This document shows positions 19,412-28,347 of a stretch of 64,000 bases of DNA, piece by piece. Each line of letters begins with the position of its first letter. The stretch's first letter is position 1. Under the pieces are notes generated by a model. The model made no database searches and was not told where the DNA came from. It saw only the letters and a program-made list of their open reading frames with translations. Made by a program: the position numbers and the translations under genes. The stretch comes from Limnochorda sp. LNt (GTDB lineage: Bacteria > Bacillota > Limnochordia > Limnochordales > Geochordaceae): positions 2,294,001-2,358,000 of the forward strand of contig NZ_CP141614.1 in NCBI RefSeq assembly GCF_035593265.1, in the 5' to 3' direction.

Positions 19412-20974
19412 TCACTCCTTGTAGAGGAGCCACGTGCGCAGGTTCATCGACGGATCCAGCACGATGCCCCGGACGTTGCGCCGGGCGATGGCCAGGTGCT
19501 GCAGATTGTTCTGCCAGAGCGGGATCAGGATGGCGCTCTCGGCCAGCTTCTGCTGCGCCTGGACGTAGAAGTCGGACCGGATGTCCTGGTCGGGCACGTG
19601 CTTGGCCGCGGTCAGCAGCCGCACGAAGTCCCGATAGAAGGCCCGATCCGTGGGATTGGAGCTCTTGTCGAGGTGGGTGCCCAGCGAGCCGGGCGCCTCC
19701 ACCAGCCACGGCGCCAGGAAGTTGTCGGGATCGATGAAGTCGGGGTACCACCCCAGCAGGAAGAGCCCCAGCGCCCCCTCGCTGAACCGGGTGGTGTAGG
19801 TGCCCCACTCCAGCGACTGGACGTCGACGCGGATCAGCCCCGTCTGCTCCAGGCTGTCCTTGAGCACGGCCGCCACATCGGCCTCGGTGGTGCCGTAGTG
19901 GCTGGGGGTGTACCAGAGCGTGATGCTCAAGGGATTGGCCGCGCTGTAGCCCAGGCCGCGCAGGATCTGCTGGGCCTGCGCCACGTCCCGACGGGGGAAG
20001 GCCTCGACGTGGCTCCACAGCCCCTTGGGCACCATGCTGTACAGCGGCGTGTTGAGCCCGCCGAAGACGTCCTCCACCAGCCGCTCGCGGTCCACCGCGA
20101 GGGCGATGGCCTGCCGCACCCGAACGTCATTGAAGGGCGGCTGGGTCACGTTGAAGACCAGGTAACGCACCGAGAGGCTGCCCTCGCCCCGGATGACGGT
20201 GAAGCGGGAGTCCTGCTCCAGGCTGGGGATGTCCTCGGGGTTGAAGGTGCGGAAGCCGACGTCGATCTGCCCGGCCTCCAGCGCGGCCCGCAACGCCGAG
20301 GCGTCCGCGTACATCACCTCGATGATCCGCTGGGTCTTGGGCTTGGGCCCCCAGTAGCCCTCGAAGGCCTCGAAGACCACCATCTGGTCGGGATCGTAGC
20401 GCACCAGCCGGTACGGACCCGTGCCCGCGTACTGGCCGTTGACGAAGGCATCCGCGGGCATGGAGTTGGGGCTGAAGATCATGGAGGGGGCGATGGGGTC
20501 CGCCAGGCGCGACAGGAAGGTGGCGTCCGACTCCTCGAGGGTGAAGCGCACCGTGTACGGATCGAGCACCTCGATGCGGTCGATGCCCTTGATGAGTCCG
20601 ACGGCGCCCTCGGGCCCGTCGAGCCTCAGTGCCCGCTCGAAGCTCCACTTGACGGCCTCGGCGTCGAAGGGCGTGCCGTCGGTGAACCGCACCCCCCGAC
20701 GCAGGTAGAACGTGTACACCCGGGCGTCCGGCGAGGTCTCCCACCGCTCGGCCAGCGAGGGCACGATCCGGCCGGTACCCGGCTCGGTCGTCACCAACGT
20801 CTCCGTGGTCTGCTGCAACACGTGCCAGGTCCAGTAGTCGTACGAGTTGGCCGGTTCGAGCTGGGTCACCCGATCGGTGGTGCCGATGATCACCGTCGAG
20901 CCGGCGGAGGCCACCGCCCCCACCGCCAGCGCCAGGGCCAACGCCAACATGCCCGATCGCAATAGGCCTCTCAC
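19412..20974 (-). CDS. Peptide/nickel-type ABC transporter substrate-binding protein (SBP family 5)
   Basis: The 520-residue protein starts at GTG 20974 with GGAGGTGA 9 bp upstream. A signal peptide (MLALALALAVGAVASAGS) precedes the family 5 fold: NSYDYWTWHVLQQTTETLVT, ERWETSPDARVYTFYLRRGV, FTDGTPFDAEAVKWSFER and YAGTGPYRLVRYDPDQMVVF. It would capture oligopeptides or similar solutes for the DppB/DppC permeases encoded upstream in the same direction. The lack of a Cys at the cleavage site suggests that it is not a lipoprotein. No ATPase genes adjoin. Confidence 0.9.
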   Translation of the reverse strand: MRGLLRSGMLALALALAVGAVASAGSTVIIGTTDRVTQLEPANSYDYWTWHVLQQTTETLVTTEPGTGRIVPSLAERWETSPDARVYTFYLRRGVRFTDGTPFDAEAVKWSFERALRLDGPEGAVGLIKGIDRIEVLDPYTVRFTLEESDATFLSRLADPIAPSMIFSPNSMPADAFVNGQYAGTGPYRLVRYDPDQMVVFEAFEGYWGPKPKTQRIIEVMYADASALRAALEAGQIDVGFRTFNPEDIPSLEQDSRFTVIRGEGSLSVRYLVFNVTQPPFNDVRVRQAIALAVDRERLVEDVFGGLNTPLYSMVPKGLWSHVEAFPRRDVAQAQQILRGLGYSAANPLSITLWYTPSHYGTTEADVAAVLKDSLEQTGLIRVDVQSLEWGTYTTRFSEGALGLFLLGWYPDFIDPDNFLAPWLVEAPGSLGTHLDKSSNPTDRAFYRDFVRLLTAAKHVPDQDIRSDFYVQAQQKLAESAILIPLWQNNLQHLAIARRNVRGIVLDPSMNLRTWLLYKE

Positions 20975-21082
20975 CTCGGTCCGTCACCTCCATCGAAGGA
21001 TCCCGTCGCCCGCCACGACGCCGCGACTTGGTGGCGGATCTATTCCGTCCCTGGGCCGGGCTTCCTCCCTCTCGGCCATCCC

Positions 21083-21970
21083 TCAGCGGACATGCCGGCG
21101 CCGCGGGTCGAGCAGGTCGTTGAGCCCCTCGCCCAGCATGCCGAAGCCCACGGAGACCAGGATGATGAAGGCCCCCGGAAAGGCCACCAGCCACCAGTGC
21201 CCGGCCTGCAAGAACTTCTGACCGTTTTGGATGTCGAAGCCCCAGTCAGGGGTGGGCGGCGGCAGCCCGAAGCCGAGGAAGGCCAGCGCCGCCTCCGTCA
21301 GGATGGCGTCAGCCACCGTGAAGGAGGTGACCGCCAGCAGCGCCGGCACCGTCAGCGGCGCGACGTGCAAGAAGAGGGTCCGAAGGCGCGAGGCGCCCAG
21401 GGCCTGGGAGGCCTCCACGTGCTCCATGGCCCGGACCTCCAGGGTCTGGCTCCGCGCCAGCCGGAAGTAGGTGGGGATGTAGACGATGCCGATGGCCACG
21501 ATCATGTTGAGCATGCCCGGCCCCAGCATGGCCACCACGACGATGGCCAGCACCAGCGCCGGGAAGGAGTACATCGCGTCCATCACCAGGCAGAGGACCC
21601 GGTCCATCGCTCCGCCCCAGAAGCCGGAGATCCAGCCCAGCAGGGCCCCGGCGCTGAGCGAGATGACGGTGGCGATGGCGGCCACCGCCAGCGGCACGCG
21701 CCCCCCGTGGAGCACCCGGCTCAGCACGTCGCGGCGGAGCTGGTCCGTCCCCATCCAGTGCCCCGGCCCCGGCGGGGCCAGGCGCTCCCCGACCGCCTGG
21801 GTGGGCGGGTGCGGGGCGACCATCCCCGCCAGGAGCGTCAGGACCACCACCACGGCCACGATGCTGCCGCCGATGGCCAGCAGGTAGTGCCGCCGCAGGC
21901 GGCGCAGCCCCAGCCAGCCGATGCCGACCTGGACGGCGGAGACGGTCTCGGTGCGTACCGGCGTCGCCAT
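21083..21970 (-). CDS. DppC-type ABC transporter permease
   Basis: The 295-residue permease starts at ATG 21970, two bases after the stop of the DppB gene. It has an N-terminal helix, the GTDQLRRDVLSRVLHGGRVPL motif typical of DppC/OppC, the EAA loop (EHVEASQALGASRLRTLFLHV) and EAALAFLGFGLPPPTPDWG. It pairs with the DppB protein to form the membrane channel of a dipeptide/oligopeptide importer. A gap of about 108 bp separates it from the binding protein gene. Confidence 0.92.
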   Translation of the reverse strand: MATPVRTETVSAVQVGIGWLGLRRLRRHYLLAIGGSIVAVVVVLTLLAGMVAPHPPTQAVGERLAPPGPGHWMGTDQLRRDVLSRVLHGGRVPLAVAAIATVISLSAGALLGWISGFWGGAMDRVLCLVMDAMYSFPALVLAIVVVAMLGPGMLNMIVAIGIVYIPTYFRLARSQTLEVRAMEHVEASQALGASRLRTLFLHVAPLTVPALLAVTSFTVADAILTEAALAFLGFGLPPPTPDWGFDIQNGQKFLQAGHWWLVAFPGAFIILVSVGFGMLGEGLNDLLDPRRRHVR

Positions 21971-21972
21971 CG

Positions 21973-22983
21973 TCACAACCTCACCCGCGGATCGATGAGC
22001 GGATAGGTCAGGTCCACCAGCAAGTTGACCAGCGAGACGAAGAGCGCGATGAAGACCACCGTCCCCTGGATGGCGGGAAAGTCCCGGTACTCGATGCTCG
22101 TCAGCAGGTAGCGCCCCACCCCTGGCCACGAGTAGACCGTCTCGGTCAGCACCGCGCCGGCCACCAGCAGGGCGAACTGCATGCCGACCACCGTCACGAT
22201 GGGGATCAGGGCGTTGCGCAGGGCGTGCGCCCACAGCACCCGGCGCTCCCCCACGCCCTTGGCACGGGCCGTCCGGATGTAGTCGGCGCCCAGCACCTCC
22301 AGCAGCCGGGTGCGGCTCAGCCGCCCCACGAGGCCGGACAGCACGACGCCCAGCGTGATGGCGGGCAGGACCAGGTGCCGCACCGCCAGGCCCAGGGTGG
22401 ACCAGTCTCGCCGCAGCGCGGCGTCGAGGACGTAGAAGCCCGTGATGGGCTCGAAGAGGGCCTGGCTCACCGGGTCGAGCCGCCCGCCGACCGGCAGCCA
22501 TCGCAGCTCCACCGCGAAGATCATCTGCAGCATCAACCCGAACCAGAAGATGGGCATGGCGAAGAGCCCGACGTTGGCCAGGCGCATGGCGTGATCGGCC
22601 GCACGATCCGCCCGGGTGGCCGCCAGCATCCCGCCCGCCAGCCCCACCACGAAGGCCACCCCCATGCCCGCCACGGCCAGCTCCAGCGTGGCCGGGAACC
22701 GCTCCATCAGCTCCCGGACCACCGGCCGGCCCGAGCGCATGGAGACGCCGAAGTCGCCGCGGACGATCTGGCCCAGGTACTCGACGTACTGCACGGCCAG
22801 CGGGCGGTCCAGCCCCAGGCGGCGCCGGTACTCCTCGATCACCTCGGGCGAGACGTTGCGCCCTCCCAGGACCGCCAGCACCGGATCGCCGGGCATGATG
22901 CGCAGGACGACGAACATGACCGTGACCAGGATGAGGAGGACGGGCACCATGAGCGCGATGCGCGCGGCGATGTAGCGGCCCAT
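21973..22983 (-). CDS. DppB-type ABC transporter permease
   Basis: The 336-residue permease starts at ATG 22983 (GGAGAGG, 9 bp). It has the N-terminal MGRYIAARIALMVPVLLILV helix, the PGDPVLAVLGG segment, GDFGVSMRSGRPV, and the EAA-like loop DYIRTARAKGVGERRVLWAHALRNALIP, all typical of DppB/OppB. It is the first gene of the peptide importer operon dppB-dppC-SBP and is divergent from thiT. An inverted repeat (GGGCG/CGCCC and GGGTG/CACCC alternatives) at about 23012-23032 lies upstream and may be regulatory. Confidence 0.92.
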   Translation of the reverse strand: MGRYIAARIALMVPVLLILVTVMFVVLRIMPGDPVLAVLGGRNVSPEVIEEYRRRLGLDRPLAVQYVEYLGQIVRGDFGVSMRSGRPVVRELMERFPATLELAVAGMGVAFVVGLAGGMLAATRADRAADHAMRLANVGLFAMPIFWFGLMLQMIFAVELRWLPVGGRLDPVSQALFEPITGFYVLDAALRRDWSTLGLAVRHLVLPAITLGVVLSGLVGRLSRTRLLEVLGADYIRTARAKGVGERRVLWAHALRNALIPIVTVVGMQFALLVAGAVLTETVYSWPGVGRYLLTSIEYRDFPAIQGTVVFIALFVSLVNLLVDLTYPLIDPRVRL

Positions 22984-23151
22984 GCCTTCGAACCTCTCCG
23001 AACGGTACCGGATGGGCGGGTGTTCGCCCACCCGGTCGTGACTCCTGCCGGCGGCCCCACAGGGAACGCGGCGCGCGAAGCGAATTGGCCGGGGAAGGAG
23101 AACGGTGGCGAGCGGGGTCCGTCCCCGCCGTCCCCTCGGGAGGGAGCCCGG

Positions 23152-23727
23152 ATGGCACGCACCGAGACGCAAGCGGGAGCCCGCCGCCCCCAGGCGCTGC
23201 TCATCGCCGAGGGTGGCGTCGCGGCGGCGCTGTCGCTGGCCCTCAGCTACCTCAAGCTCTTCCAGATGCCCCAGGGTGGCTCCGTCTCGCTGGAGATGGT
23301 GCCGCTCTTCGTCTACGCCGCCCGGTGGGGCCTGTGGCCGGGGGTGGCGGCCGGGGCCGCCTCGGGGCTCTTGCAGGCCATGATGGGCGGCTACGTGGTG
23401 CACTGGCTGCAAGGGCTGCTCGACTACCCCGTCGCCTTCGGCGTGCTGGGGGTCGCCGGCGCCTTCGCGGCCGCCGAGGTCGGCGTCGTGGTCGGCTCGG
23501 CCCTGCGGCTGGCGGCCCACTGGCTGGCGGGCGTCGCCTTCTTCGCCGAGTACGCGCCGGCCGGCCAGAGCGCCGCCATCTACTCGCTGGTCTACAACCT
23601 CACCTACATGCTGCCCGAGGCGGTCCTGAGCGTCGTGGTGGTCTGGCTGCTGCGCACCCGCACGGGGCTCTTTCGGCGGCGGGCGCGAGCCGGGCAGGAG
23701 TCGGGCCCGGAGCCACGGGCCTCCTGA
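23152..23727 (+). CDS. thiT: ThiT, thiamine-specific ECF transporter S component
   Basis: The 191-residue protein starts at ATG 23152 (GGGAGGGAG upstream). It has six hydrophobic segments and the ThiT signatures LEMVPLFVYAARWGLWPGV, QAMMGGYVVHWLQGLLDYPVAFGVLG and FFAEYAPAGQSAAIYSLVYN, the region that lines the thiamine site in the known family. It needs a shared EcfA-EcfA'-EcfT module, which is not in this window. No TPP riboswitch motif was found upstream, unlike many thiT genes. Confidence 0.88.
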   Translation: MARTETQAGARRPQALLIAEGGVAAALSLALSYLKLFQMPQGGSVSLEMVPLFVYAARWGLWPGVAAGAASGLLQAMMGGYVVHWLQGLLDYPVAFGVLGVAGAFAAAEVGVVVGSALRLAAHWLAGVAFFAEYAPAGQSAAIYSLVYNLTYMLPEAVLSVVVVWLLRTRTGLFRRRARAGQESGPEPRAS

Positions 23728-23744
23728 CGGGCGAGCCTCCGCAG

Positions 23745-23780
23745 GCGCGCCGGCCGACCGGCGGTGGCCGGCCGGCGCGC
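23745..23780. terminator. GC-rich hairpin between convergent thiT and OsmC genes
   Basis: GCGCGCCGGCC (23745-23755) pairs perfectly with GGCCGGCGCGC (23770-23780) across a 14-base loop. No T run follows on either strand. It lies between the two gene ends and could act as a bidirectional transcript end or 3' stabiliser. Confidence 0.45.
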
Positions 23781-23800
23781 ACCATGCGCGGGCGGCGCGC

Positions 23801-24259
23801 TCAGCTCGTGGCCGCTCCCTGGCCAGACGGCGGCGGCTCCTGCAGCGTCACCTCGTAGGCGAGCTCCACGCCCCCCCTCAGCGACGCCGCCACCGAGCAG
23901 TACTTCTCGAAGGAGAGCCGTGCGGCGTCCTCGACGGCCTTGCGGGGCAGGTCGCGCCCCGTCACCACGTACTCGACGCGGATGGCGGTGTAGCGCCGGG
24001 GATGCTCGGGCGCCCGCTCCCCGTGGATGCGCAGCTCGACGCCGGTGAACGGCACGCGCTTCTTGCGCAGGATGCTCACCACGTCCATCCCGGTGCAGCC
24101 GCCCAGCGCCATCAGCAGCACCTCCATGGGGCCCGGGGCCCGCTGCGGCTCCTCCGTGCCGGGCTCGCGCCCGTCCATCACGAGATAGTGCTGGGAGGGC
24201 CCGTGCCCGACGAAGGCCATGCCACCCACATGCCGCACTACCACGTCCATCGCTGCCAT
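23801..24259 (-). CDS. OsmC/Ohr family protein
   Basis: The 152-residue protein starts at ATG 24259 (GAGGAAGGGGAG upstream). Two Cys residues sit in family positions: MALGGCTGMDVVSILRKKRV and the C-terminal FEKYCSVAASL. The Cys pair acts as a peroxidatic centre in OsmC-type hydroperoxide reductases. Overall it looks more like the YhfA branch (GPMEVLLMALGGCTG) than Ohr. It is encoded just downstream of the P-type ATPase gene (32 bp), so the two may be co-transcribed. Substrate is unknown. Confidence 0.85.
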   Translation of the reverse strand: MAAMDVVVRHVGGMAFVGHGPSQHYLVMDGREPGTEEPQRAPGPMEVLLMALGGCTGMDVVSILRKKRVPFTGVELRIHGERAPEHPRRYTAIRVEYVVTGRDLPRKAVEDAARLSFEKYCSVAASLRGGVELAYEVTLQEPPPSGQGAATS

Positions 24260-24291
24260 CGATGACTCCCCTTCCTCGCGATGCCGTCGTC

Positions 24292-27051
24292 TCATCGTGC
24301 GTTGCCGGAGGCCCGGCGAGCCCGGACGGCGCGCTCGATGGCCTTGACCGCCTCGACCACCGGCAGCGGTGCCAGGGAGGCCACGGCGATGACCTCCCAC
24401 TCGGCACGCCCCAGCGGCACGACGCCGAAGGCCGAGGCCAGCGGCGGCCACAGCAGCGCCAGCAGCTGCAGCGCCAGCGCCGCGACGAAGGCGCCGACCA
24501 TCCACCGGTTGCTGGCCAGACCGATCCGGAAGAGCGACTGCGTGAGGGACCTCATGTTGAACGCGTGCACGAGCTGGGCCATGGCCAGCGTCGCGAAGGC
24601 GGCGCTGCGAGCGGCGGCCATGTCGTGCCCGGTGCGCTGCATCCACCCGAAGACGCCCAGCACCAGCGACGCCAGCAAGAGCCCCTGGTAGGCGTCGCGC
24701 CAGGCCATTCCGCCGGCGAAGACGCCCTCGCCCCGCCGGCGCGGCGGCCGGCGCATCAGGCCGGGCTCGGGCGGCTCCACGCCCAGCGCCAGGGCGGGCA
24801 GGCCATCCGTCACCAGGTTGACCCACAGGATCTGCACGGCTGTCAGCGGCCGGCCCATGCCCAGCAGGATGGCGCCGAAGATGGCCATGATCTCGCTCAG
24901 GTTGGCCGAGAGCAGGTAGTGGACGAACTTCTTGATGTTGTCGAAGATGGTGCGGCCCTCGGCGATGGCGGCCACCACCGTGGCGAAGTTGTCGTCGGCC
25001 AGCACCATGTCGGCGGCACCCTTGGCGACGTCGGTGCCGGTCACGCCCATGGCCGCCCCCACGTCGGCCCGGCGCAAGGCAGGGGCGTCGTTGACGCCGT
25101 CGCCCGTGACCGCCACGACGTGCCCCCTGCGCTTGAGGGCCTCGACGATCCGGAGCTTGTGTTGGGGGCTGATGCGGGCGTAGACGTCGACGTCGTCGAG
25201 CATCTGCTCCAGCTGGGCGTCGCTCGTGCCGTCCAGCTCGACGCCCGTCAGCACCCGGCGCCGCCCGTCGCCCTCGCGCAGCAGCCCCACCTGCGCAGCG
25301 ATGGCCACCGCCGTCTCCCGGTGGTCACCCGTGATCATGATGGGGCGCACCCCGGCGCTGCGGGCCAGGCGCACGGCCTCGGCCACCTCGGGCCGGGGAG
25401 GGTCGATGAGCCCCACCAGGCCCACCAGCACCAGATCCCGCTCGGCCGTGGCCTCGTCCATGGCCTCGGGCGGCTGCGACAGCGGGCGGGCGGCCACGGC
25501 CAGCACCCGCAGGGCGCCCTGGGCCATGCGGGCCGCCGCTTCCTGCGCGGCCGCCCGGGCGTCGTCGTCGAGGTCGCGGATCGCGCCGGCCTGGGCCAGC
25601 GCCCGACAGCGGCTCAGCACCGACTCCGGGCTCCCCTTGACGAAGAGCAGCCACCGTGCCTGCGCCAGCTCGGCGGGCCCCGGCCAGGTCAGGCCTCCGG
25701 GTGCGTTGGCGTGGAGCGTCGCCATGCGCTTGCGCACGGAGTCGAAGGGCACCTCGCCGGTGCGCGGCAGCGCCTCGGCCAGCTCGCCGGGCCAGATGCC
25801 CCAGCGGGCCGCGACCTCCAGGAGCGCGGTCTCCGTGGGATCGCCCACCGCCCGCCACGGGGCGCCGTCCGCGCGCTCCTCGCACTCGAGCCGGGCGTCG
25901 TTGCAGAGCGCCCCGCCCCTCAGCAGCCAGACCAGGCCCCCCGCCGGCTGGCCGGGCTGGCGCAGGTCCACCATCTCGCCATCGACCCACGCCTGGACGG
26001 CCTCCATGCGGTTTTGCGTGATGGTGCCGGTCTTGTCGGAGGCGATGACGGTGGCCGCCCCCAGGGTCTCGACGGCCGGCAGGCGCCGGACGATGGCGCG
26101 GCGGCGGGCCATGCGCTGGACGCCCAGGGCCAGCACGATGGTCACCACCGCCGGCAGGCCCTCGGGGATGGCCGCCACGGCCAGGCTCACCGCGGTCATG
26201 AACATGTCGAGCAGGGGTTCGCCCCGCAGCAGCCCGACGCCGAAGACGACGACCACCACGCCCAGCACCAGGCCGCCCAGCACCTTGCCCAGCTCGGCCA
26301 GGCGCCGCTGCAGCGGCGTCGGCTCGGGCTCCCCCTCCTGGAGCAGGGCGGCGATGCGCCCCATCTCGGTCCCCTGCCCGGTGGCCACCACGACGCCGAC
26401 GGCTCGGCCGTACGTGGCCGTCGTGCCCATGTAAGCCATGTTGCGCCGGTCACCCAGCGGCGCGTCGGCGGGCACCGAGGCCCCGGCCTCCTTGTGGACG
26501 GGTACCGACTCGCCCGTCAGCGGCGACTCGTCCACCTGGAAGTTGTACGTCTGCAGCAACCGCAGGTCCGCCGGGATGCGGGCCCCGGCCTCGAGGAGCA
26601 CGACGTCGCCGACGACCAGCTCCTGGGCGGGCAGCTCCACGACGTGACCGCCCCGCAGGACCCGAGCCGTGGGGCGCACCATGGCCTTGAGCGCCTCGAG
26701 GGCCTGCTCCGCCCGGCTCTCCTGCGTCACGCCCAGCAGCGTGTTGAGGGCCACGATGGCCAGGATCACCGCGGCGTCGGTGTACTCCCCCAGCACCACC
26801 GACACGGCCGTGGCGGCGAGCAAGATGAGGACGAGGGGCTCGCGGACCTGCTCCCACGCCATGGCCAGCAGCGAGCGGCGGGGCGCCTCGGGCAGCAGGT
26901 TGGGCCCGTCCCGGGCCAGCCGGGCGGCGGCCTCCTCGCGGCTCAACCCGTGCTGCGGGTCGGTGCCCAGGCGCCGGCAGACGTCGGGCGGGGCGACGAC
27001 GTGCCACGCCCCGTCTGCCGCCGGGGTCCGGTGGGCCGGTGACGATGTCAC
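24292..27051 (-). CDS. P2A-type Ca2+-transporting ATPase
   Basis: The product of about 919 residues has an N-terminal cation-ATPase domain (GLSREEAAARLARDGPNLLPE), TGES in the actuator domain, the phosphorylation site DKTGTITQNRM, the hinge ITGDHRETA and VTGDGVNDAPALRRADVG. M4 carries VAAIPEGLPAVVTI and M6 NLVTDGLPALALGVEPPE, the ion-site residues of SERCA-like P2A pumps. It should export Ca2+ from the cytoplasm using ATP. GTG 27051 is the best start; no ATG is available in frame nearby, and the upstream GAAGGGAG is rather far away. Confidence 0.9.
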   Translation of the reverse strand: MTSSPAHRTPAADGAWHVVAPPDVCRRLGTDPQHGLSREEAAARLARDGPNLLPEAPRRSLLAMAWEQVREPLVLILLAATAVSVVLGEYTDAAVILAIVALNTLLGVTQESRAEQALEALKAMVRPTARVLRGGHVVELPAQELVVGDVVLLEAGARIPADLRLLQTYNFQVDESPLTGESVPVHKEAGASVPADAPLGDRRNMAYMGTTATYGRAVGVVVATGQGTEMGRIAALLQEGEPEPTPLQRRLAELGKVLGGLVLGVVVVVFGVGLLRGEPLLDMFMTAVSLAVAAIPEGLPAVVTIVLALGVQRMARRRAIVRRLPAVETLGAATVIASDKTGTITQNRMEAVQAWVDGEMVDLRQPGQPAGGLVWLLRGGALCNDARLECEERADGAPWRAVGDPTETALLEVAARWGIWPGELAEALPRTGEVPFDSVRKRMATLHANAPGGLTWPGPAELAQARWLLFVKGSPESVLSRCRALAQAGAIRDLDDDARAAAQEAAARMAQGALRVLAVAARPLSQPPEAMDEATAERDLVLVGLVGLIDPPRPEVAEAVRLARSAGVRPIMITGDHRETAVAIAAQVGLLREGDGRRRVLTGVELDGTSDAQLEQMLDDVDVYARISPQHKLRIVEALKRRGHVVAVTGDGVNDAPALRRADVGAAMGVTGTDVAKGAADMVLADDNFATVVAAIAEGRTIFDNIKKFVHYLLSANLSEIMAIFGAILLGMGRPLTAVQILWVNLVTDGLPALALGVEPPEPGLMRRPPRRRGEGVFAGGMAWRDAYQGLLLASLVLGVFGWMQRTGHDMAAARSAAFATLAMAQLVHAFNMRSLTQSLFRIGLASNRWMVGAFVAALALQLLALLWPPLASAFGVVPLGRAEWEVIAVASLAPLPVVEAVKAIERAVRARRASGNAR

Positions 27052-27130
27052 GGTGGGGGTCTCGATCGCGACCGTCTCCCTTCGCCGTCGAGATGGCGCG
27101 GCGCAAGCCCCCGACGCGCATCCGTCCGCG

Positions 27131-28081
27131 ATGATAACATGGCAGGCGCTGGATGGAGGTGCGCGTACGGCGCTGGTGCCCTTCTTATCCTGCACCGTGC
27201 AGCCCGACGAGGCGGGACGGAGCGTCCGGGACGTCGTCCTGCGGCGCTGGCACCTGTCCCGTACCCTGTTTCGGCGCGTCAAGGCCCTGGGCGGTCTGTG
27301 GGTCGACGGGCAGCCCGTGCGCGGCCATCGCGTCGTGCAGACCGGGGAGCGCATCGAGCTGGCGCTGCCTCCCCATCCCCCCGCGGCGGCCGAGCCCGTC
27401 GCGGTGCCCATCGTCTACGAGGATCCGTGGCTCGTGGTGGTCGACAAGCCGGCAGGCATGGTGGTGCATCCGTCCCGGGGACACCCGGGCGGGACGCTGG
27501 TCAACGGGCTGGTGCATCACCGTCTCCAGCGGGGGGAGCCTCCCTGGGTCCACCCGGTGCACCGCCTGGACCGGGGCACCTCCGGGCTCCTGCTGGTCGC
27601 GAAGAACCCCTACGTCCACGAGCGACTCGCACCGCACCGCCTCGCGGGCCGCCAGCGCCTGGGGCGCAGCTACGTCGCCCTGGCCCTCGGCCATCTGGCC
27701 GCCCCGTCGGGCGTCGTCTCGGTGCCCATCGACGAGCCGCCGCCGGCGCCCCGGCAGCCGGCTGGGCCGGTGCCGCGCCGGCCGGATCCGTCCGGCCGCA
27801 CCGCCGTCACGCGCTACCGGGTCGCGCGGCGGACGTGGCTCGAGGGCCAGCCGGTCAGCCTGGTGGTCCTGCGGCTGGCCAGCGGCCGGACGCACCAGAT
27901 CCGGGTCCACCTGGCCTTCCTGGGCCATCCCCTGGTGGGCGACACCCTCTACGGCCCGCCTGAGGCGGCGCTGCAGCGCCCGTGGCCGGCCCTGCATGCG
28001 CGCAAGCTGTGGCTGGTCCACCCCATGGGCGACCGCCGGCTGCTCTTCAAGGCACCGGTGCCCTTCTGGCCGCCGGTCTAG
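27131..28081 (+). CDS. RluA/RluD-family rRNA pseudouridine synthase
   Basis: The 316-residue protein starts at ATG 27131. An S4-like N-terminal RNA-binding region (AGRSVRDVVLRRWHLSRTLFRRVKALGG) precedes the catalytic domain, which has VDKPAGMVVHPSRGH and the active-site Asp in VHPVHRLDRGTSGLLLVAKN, then ASGRTHQIRVHLAFLGHPLVGDTLYG. The layout is that of RluD, which modifies 23S rRNA, but the exact uridine target is uncertain. The gene is divergent from the P-type ATPase gene with only 80 bp between the starts. Confidence 0.92.
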   Translation: MITWQALDGGARTALVPFLSCTVQPDEAGRSVRDVVLRRWHLSRTLFRRVKALGGLWVDGQPVRGHRVVQTGERIELALPPHPPAAAEPVAVPIVYEDPWLVVVDKPAGMVVHPSRGHPGGTLVNGLVHHRLQRGEPPWVHPVHRLDRGTSGLLLVAKNPYVHERLAPHRLAGRQRLGRSYVALALGHLAAPSGVVSVPIDEPPPAPRQPAGPVPRRPDPSGRTAVTRYRVARRTWLEGQPVSLVVLRLASGRTHQIRVHLAFLGHPLVGDTLYGPPEAALQRPWPALHARKLWLVHPMGDRRLLFKAPVPFWPPV

Positions 28082-28109
28082 GTCGGAGAGCGCCCCTCGG
28101 GGCGGCGGG

Positions 28110-28295
28110 TCAGGGCTGCTGGGGCTTGCGCCTCTCCTCGTCGGCCTCGTCTCCGCGAGCGGCGTTGAGCGACTCCTTGAACTCGCGGAAGCTCTGGCCC
28201 ACCGCCTTGCCCAGCTGCGGGAGCTTGCCGGGGCCGAAGACGATCAGGGCCAACAGCAGGATGACCAGGAGCTCGGCAGGCCCGATGTGAGGCAT
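28110..28295 (-). CDS. tatA: TatA twin-arginine translocase subunit
   Basis: The 61-residue protein starts at ATG 28295 (GGGGGAG, 5 bp). It has one N-terminal membrane helix (PAELLVILLLALIVFGPGKLP) with the FGPGKLP hinge, an amphipathic helix (GKAVGQSFREFKESL) and a short charged tail. TatA forms the pore that exports folded proteins with twin-arginine signals; the sugar-binding protein encoded at 36.5 kb carries such a signal. No TatC gene is nearby. Confidence 0.92.
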   Translation of the reverse strand: MPHIGPAELLVILLLALIVFGPGKLPQLGKAVGQSFREFKESLNAARGDEADEERRKPQQP

Positions 28296-28347
28296 GGGCT
28301 CCCCCTCTCCCTCCGGCCCCAGCATACCACGGAGCCGCGGGGTACCG

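Noticed and set aside
22990-23151. TPP riboswitch upstream of thiT
   Set aside because: The conserved CTGAGA and ACCTGATCTGG blocks are absent; only GC-rich sequence is present.
24262-27042. A 926-codon reading frame opposite the P-type ATPase gene
   Set aside because: It is a shadow of the ATPase coding strand: His/Gln/Arg/Gly-rich with no domain character, as expected at high GC.
28092-28105. GCCCC-TC-GGGGC as a terminator between the pseudouridine synthase and tatA genes
   Set aside because: The stem is only about six pairs with a two-base loop and no T run; too weak to claim.
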